Shown here in pieces: positions 61,499 through 64,000 of a DNA stretch of 64,000 nt (within the stretch, counting starts at the first letter, position 1; each line of letters begins with the position of its first letter). The notes beneath the pieces were generated by a model, which did no database searches, had not been told where the DNA came from, and saw only the letters and a list, made by a program, of their open reading frames with translations. Source of the DNA: Aminipila sp047974845 (GTDB lineage Bacteria; Bacillota; Clostridia; Peptostreptococcales; Anaerovoracaceae); the NCBI GenBank assembly GCA_047974845.1, contig JBKECQ010000052.1, positions 79,206-143,205 of the forward strand, read 5' to 3'. Both the position numbers and the translations under genes were made by a program.

Positions 61499-62192
61499 AA
61501 TTAATCTTATTATATTGGCGGCTGGAAACAGCCGCCGTTTTGGTAATAATAAATTGTTGGCGGATATTTGTGGAACTCCTTTGTATAGGTGCGTTCTGGG
61601 GTCCGTTGAAGAAGCTAGGGAAAGACTTGTAAAAGAGGATATTGACTGTAATATTATTACGGTCACTCAATATAATAAAATTGCGAAGGAAGCCTCTAAA
61701 TTAGGGCATTATGTAGCTATAAACCAGCGGCCGGAATTAGGTATTTCCTATTCCATACGCTTGGGTATAGAGACCTGTTTGAAGTCAGGCACAAACAATA
61801 AACGAAAGATTTTAAAGCCAGTCAACCTTAAGAATTCTGCAAGAAAGTATAAGGCAAATATCATGGCTAAAAGAATTAATAAGAAAGAGGGTGATATGTT
61901 TATAGTTGCAGACCAACCTTTTTTAACCGGCCAAAGCATATATAAGCTGGCTAAAGAATTTTTAATAAATCATAAGCCAATGGGGGGAATATCTTATAAT
62001 GGGAAAATAGGCAACCCTTGTATTTTTCATATATCATATAGACAAAAGCTACTGGCACTTAAAGGTGATGAAGGCGGTAAAAAAATTCTTATAAAAAAGC
62101 CGGAAAACTATTTTATGGTAGAGTGTAGCGGAGAAAAGGAACTATCAGACATTGATTATGTAGAAGATTTAGATGAAATTTTAAGGGAATAA
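61488..62192 (+). CDS. MocA-like molybdopterin nucleotidyltransferase
   Basis: 234 aa with the nucleotide-binding start IILAAGNSRRFGNNKLLADICGTPLYR and the later FIVADQPFLTG, typical of the MobA/MocA family. It probably attaches CMP (or a related nucleotide) to the molybdenum cofactor used by the hydroxylase encoded just before; it overlaps that gene by 11 nt. Residues of about 100-135 form a very basic insertion (many Lys, Arg, Asn) between GISYSIRLGIETCL and the FIVADQP strand, longer than usual. Confidence 0.85.
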   Translation: MKSKINLIILAAGNSRRFGNNKLLADICGTPLYRCVLGSVEEARERLVKEDIDCNIITVTQYNKIAKEASKLGHYVAINQRPELGISYSIRLGIETCLKSGTNNKRKILKPVNLKNSARKYKANIMAKRINKKEGDMFIVADQPFLTGQSIYKLAKEFLINHKPMGGISYNGKIGNPCIFHISYRQKLLALKGDEGGKKILIKKPENYFMVECSGEKELSDIDYVEDLDEILRE

Positions 62193-62368
62193 ATTAAATG
62201 TAGGGATATGTGAAAATATATAATATTGATTTTTACACCCTTATTTCATGACCACAAATCACAAAAAAATAAAAGTTATGCTCTGATTTTTCGTTATCGC
62301 TTTGCCTCGATAAACAGCAATATCAACGGGTTTAGCCCTTTTGGGCAGGGTGAAAAAACGCTATGAAT

Positions 62369-62389
62369 TTCTAACAAACAGTGTTAGAA
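62369..62389. promoter_or_regulatory. Inverted repeat upstream of the aldehyde dehydrogenase
   Basis: TTCTAACA-AACAG-TGTTAGAA, perfect 8-bp arms. It may be an operator or an RNA hairpin, 72 nt before the start. It does not match the Rex consensus, in which the half-sites face the other way. The gap 62193-62460 also holds a less AT-rich stretch (62281-62363) of unknown origin. Confidence 0.45.
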
Positions 62390-62460
62390 TGAAGACAAAT
62401 GCCACATGACTATTTAAGGAAACCTTGGATAGTGCCTGTGATAGGAAAGGGAGATAAGAA

Positions 62461-63840
62461 ATGGCAGATACAATGGATTTAAGTAAGGCTTACATTGCAA
62501 AGTACATAGAAAGAGCAAGAAAAGCACAAGTTGAATTTGAAAAAATGTCTCAGGATCAGGTTGATGAAGCGGTAAAAATAATAGCTAAGGTTGTACACGA
62601 CAATGCAAAGATGCTTGCGGAAATGGCAGTTGAAGAAACCGGTATGGGAAATTATTTAGATAAGGTATTGAAAAATCGAAATAAAGCAAAAATTATTTGG
62701 AATAGTCTAAAGGGTAAAAAATCAAGAGGTATTCTTGAAAGGGATGACGAAACCGGAATAACAAAAATAGCAAAGCCGGTAGGTGTAGTAGCGGCCATAA
62801 CGCCTTGCACTAATCCAATAGTAACTCCCATGAGCAATGCTATGTTTGCCTTAAAATGTGGTAATTCTATAATAATAACACCCCATCATAAGGCTATAAA
62901 ATGCTCCACCAAAACTGTAGAGCTTATGAATGCAGAGTTAAAAGCTAAAGGGTATCCTGAAAACCTAATTCAAATTCTAGGGGAGCAATCCAGAGAAAAT
63001 ACAAGAAACCTTATTTCAATGTGCGATGTTGTGGTAGCTACGGGCGGTGCGGGCATGGTCAATGCCGCATATAGCAGTGGAAGACCGGCACTGGGTGTTG
63101 GAGCAGGAAATGTACAGTGCATTATTGATGAGGGTTATAACTATAAGGACGCAGTTCCTAAGATTATAGCCGGTAGAACTTTTGACTATGGAATAATATG
63201 CTCGGGGGAGCAGACCGTTATTGCTCCGGAAGAGGATTATGAAAAGATACTAAAGGAATTTGAACTTAATGGAGGATATATTGTTCGTGAAAAGGACAAA
63301 GTGGAAGCCATTAGACAGGCTCTATTTACTGAGGGTAATCCAAATAGACACTCTATTGGACAAAGCCCTGAAGTCATTGCAAAACTTGCCGGTATTACAA
63401 TCCCTGAGGGGACTAAGATTATTGTTGTAGAAGCAGAAGATACAGGGGACAAGGACTTGCTTGGTAAAGAAAAAATGGCACCTGTTATCAGTGCATATAA
63501 ATATAGTGATTTTAATACTGCCATAGAAATAGCCAGAAAAAACCTTGAAGCCCAAGGCAAAGGACACTCTGTTGCTATGCATTCAAACAATAAAACTCAT
63601 ATAGAAATGGTTGGAGAAGAGCTATGTGTATCAAGATTTGTTATAAATCAGGTTTGTGCCAGCAGTGCAGGTGGTAGCTTTAATAACGGGCTGGCACCGA
63701 CAAATACTTTAGGCTGTGGTACGTGGGGGCATAATAGCATATCAGAGAATTTGGACTTTAAACACTTAATGAATGTTTCAAGAATAGCGTATTTTATGCC
63801 GGATAATCATATTCCGTCAGATGAAGAACTTTGGGGATAA
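62461..63840 (+). CDS. CoA-acylating aldehyde dehydrogenase, SucD-like
   Basis: 459 aa. Reduces an acyl-CoA to the aldehyde with NAD(P)H, or the reverse. The catalytic Cys247 is in FDYGIICSGEQTVIAPEE; other motifs are PVGVVAAITPCTNPIVTPMSNAM, ATGGAGMVNAAYSSGRPALGVGAGN and the C-terminal LGCGTWGHNSISENLDFKHLMNVSRIAYF. It resembles the succinate-semialdehyde dehydrogenase SucD of Clostridium kluyveri from memory, including the final EELWG. Acetaldehyde or sulfoacetaldehyde are other possible substrates. GGGAG lies upstream. It stands alone. Confidence 0.88.
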   Translation: MADTMDLSKAYIAKYIERARKAQVEFEKMSQDQVDEAVKIIAKVVHDNAKMLAEMAVEETGMGNYLDKVLKNRNKAKIIWNSLKGKKSRGILERDDETGITKIAKPVGVVAAITPCTNPIVTPMSNAMFALKCGNSIIITPHHKAIKCSTKTVELMNAELKAKGYPENLIQILGEQSRENTRNLISMCDVVVATGGAGMVNAAYSSGRPALGVGAGNVQCIIDEGYNYKDAVPKIIAGRTFDYGIICSGEQTVIAPEEDYEKILKEFELNGGYIVREKDKVEAIRQALFTEGNPNRHSIGQSPEVIAKLAGITIPEGTKIIVVEAEDTGDKDLLGKEKMAPVISAYKYSDFNTAIEIARKNLEAQGKGHSVAMHSNNKTHIEMVGEELCVSRFVINQVCASSAGGSFNNGLAPTNTLGCGTWGHNSISENLDFKHLMNVSRIAYFMPDNHIPSDEELWG

Positions 63841-63869
63841 ATAAATTAATAATTATACAAAAAATCAGC

Positions 63870-64000
63870 CACATTTATGTGATACAATCCCACTTAAGTA
63901 GACATATGAAATAATTAAATTTCATTTATCTATGGAGGTGGGATTTTATTATGTCCAGAAAATCAAGTTATACAGTTGAAGAAAAAATAAAAGCATGTAC
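63870..64000 (+). mobile_element. Left end of an insertion sequence, cut by the window edge
   Basis: A transposase-like reading frame begins at 63951 after a GGAGG site. Upstream, ACAATCCCACTTAAGTAGAC (63884-63903) looks like an element end; AATCCCAC is repeated inverted as GTGGGATT near 63939. The true left end and family cannot be fixed without the right end. Confidence 0.5.
63951..64000 (+). CDS. Transposase N terminus (IS3-type OrfA-like), partial
   Basis: Only 16 residues are visible: MSRKSSYTVEEKIKAC. This is the typical opening of helix-turn-helix transposase OrfA proteins of IS3-like elements (S/T-Y-x-x-E-E-K-x-x-A). GGAGG lies 11 nt before the ATG. The rest lies beyond the window. 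Confidence 0.55.
   Translation, partial: MSRKSSYTVEEKIKAC

Noticed and set aside
62369..62389. Rex operator upstream of the aldehyde dehydrogenase
   Set aside because: Rex sites are TTGTTAA-N4-TTAACAA-like with half-sites in the other order; this repeat is TTCTAACA/TGTTAGAA.
1..64000. tRNA, rRNA or prophage genes
   Set aside because: I saw no cloverleaf-like sequences, rRNA segments or phage structural genes on either strand; this is by eye only, so short RNAs could be missed.

Overview
The window looks like chromosome from a low-GC, anaerobic, Gram-positive Clostridia-type bacterium. The evidence is AT-rich DNA with strong GGAGG ribosome binding sites, a two-gene iron-sulfur L-serine dehydratase, a SCIFF peptide with its radical SAM maturase, a [4Fe-4S]-type PurF, the split PurO-like and AICAR transformylase end of purine synthesis, a ThrE exporter split in two, and a CoA-acylating aldehyde dehydrogenase of the SucD type. 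I cannot name genus or species. Nearly all of it is compact, intact coding sequence. The only mobile DNA seen is the start of an insertion sequence at the right edge.

Layout. 1-3.8 kb: feoAB iron uptake (minus strand) and a secreted lytic transglycosylase. 3.9-11.4 kb: L-serine dehydratase (sdaAB, sdaAA), a chemoreceptor, mtnA, an EamA transporter coupled to scpAB. 11.4-13.3 kb (minus): a cysteine-rich PyrK-like flavoprotein and a D,D-carboxypeptidase. 13.4-17.6 kb: a MarR-controlled HlyD plus two ABC-2 permeases. 17.8-22.4 kb: a BceRS/BceAB-type peptide sensing and detoxification module. 22.4-24.3 kb: a SCIFF ranthipeptide and its maturase. 24.4-26.4 kb: lrgAB with a FadR/PdhR-type GntR regulator and a textbook operator. 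26.6-38.4 kb: a purine operon purL-E-C-F-M-N-O-V-D that covers most of PRPP to IMP (purB and purK absent here). 38.4-38.7 kb: three tandem 95-bp structured repeats. 38.8-40.9 kb: a DUF503 protein and a sigma factor with a DUF4179 partner. 40.9-48.6 kb: an RND efflux system (TolC-like, HlyD-like, RND pump) interleaved with a two-component system on the opposite strand. 48.7-56.4 kb: rluB, an unrecognised 51-residue cysteine peptide, ThrE halves, a REC-GGDEF protein, an FAD oxidoreductase, a CBS/DRTGG family II pyrophosphatase, a NimA-like flavoprotein and a small orphan. 56.4-62.2 kb: argH running directly into a three-subunit molybdenum hydroxylase and a MocA-like enzyme. 62.4-64 kb: the aldehyde dehydrogenase and the IS edge.

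Most interesting points. (1) The SCIFF peptide has serine at both positions 32 and 37, where the best-studied SCIFF has the cysteine and threonine that become the thioether. (2) FeoB has lost the P-loop lysine, the switch I threonine and the G3 aspartate while its membrane core is intact. (3) A 17-bp PdhR-type operator sits on the start site of lrgAB, whose operon encodes a FadR/PdhR-type regulator. (4) The 95-bp repeats show a compensatory base-pair change, so an RNA or DNA hairpin is under selection. (5) A 51-residue cysteine-containing peptide gene lies in the gap next to rluB. (6) Short tandem duplications recur in gaps and at gene ends (19 bp x2, 43 bp x3, 23 bp x2).
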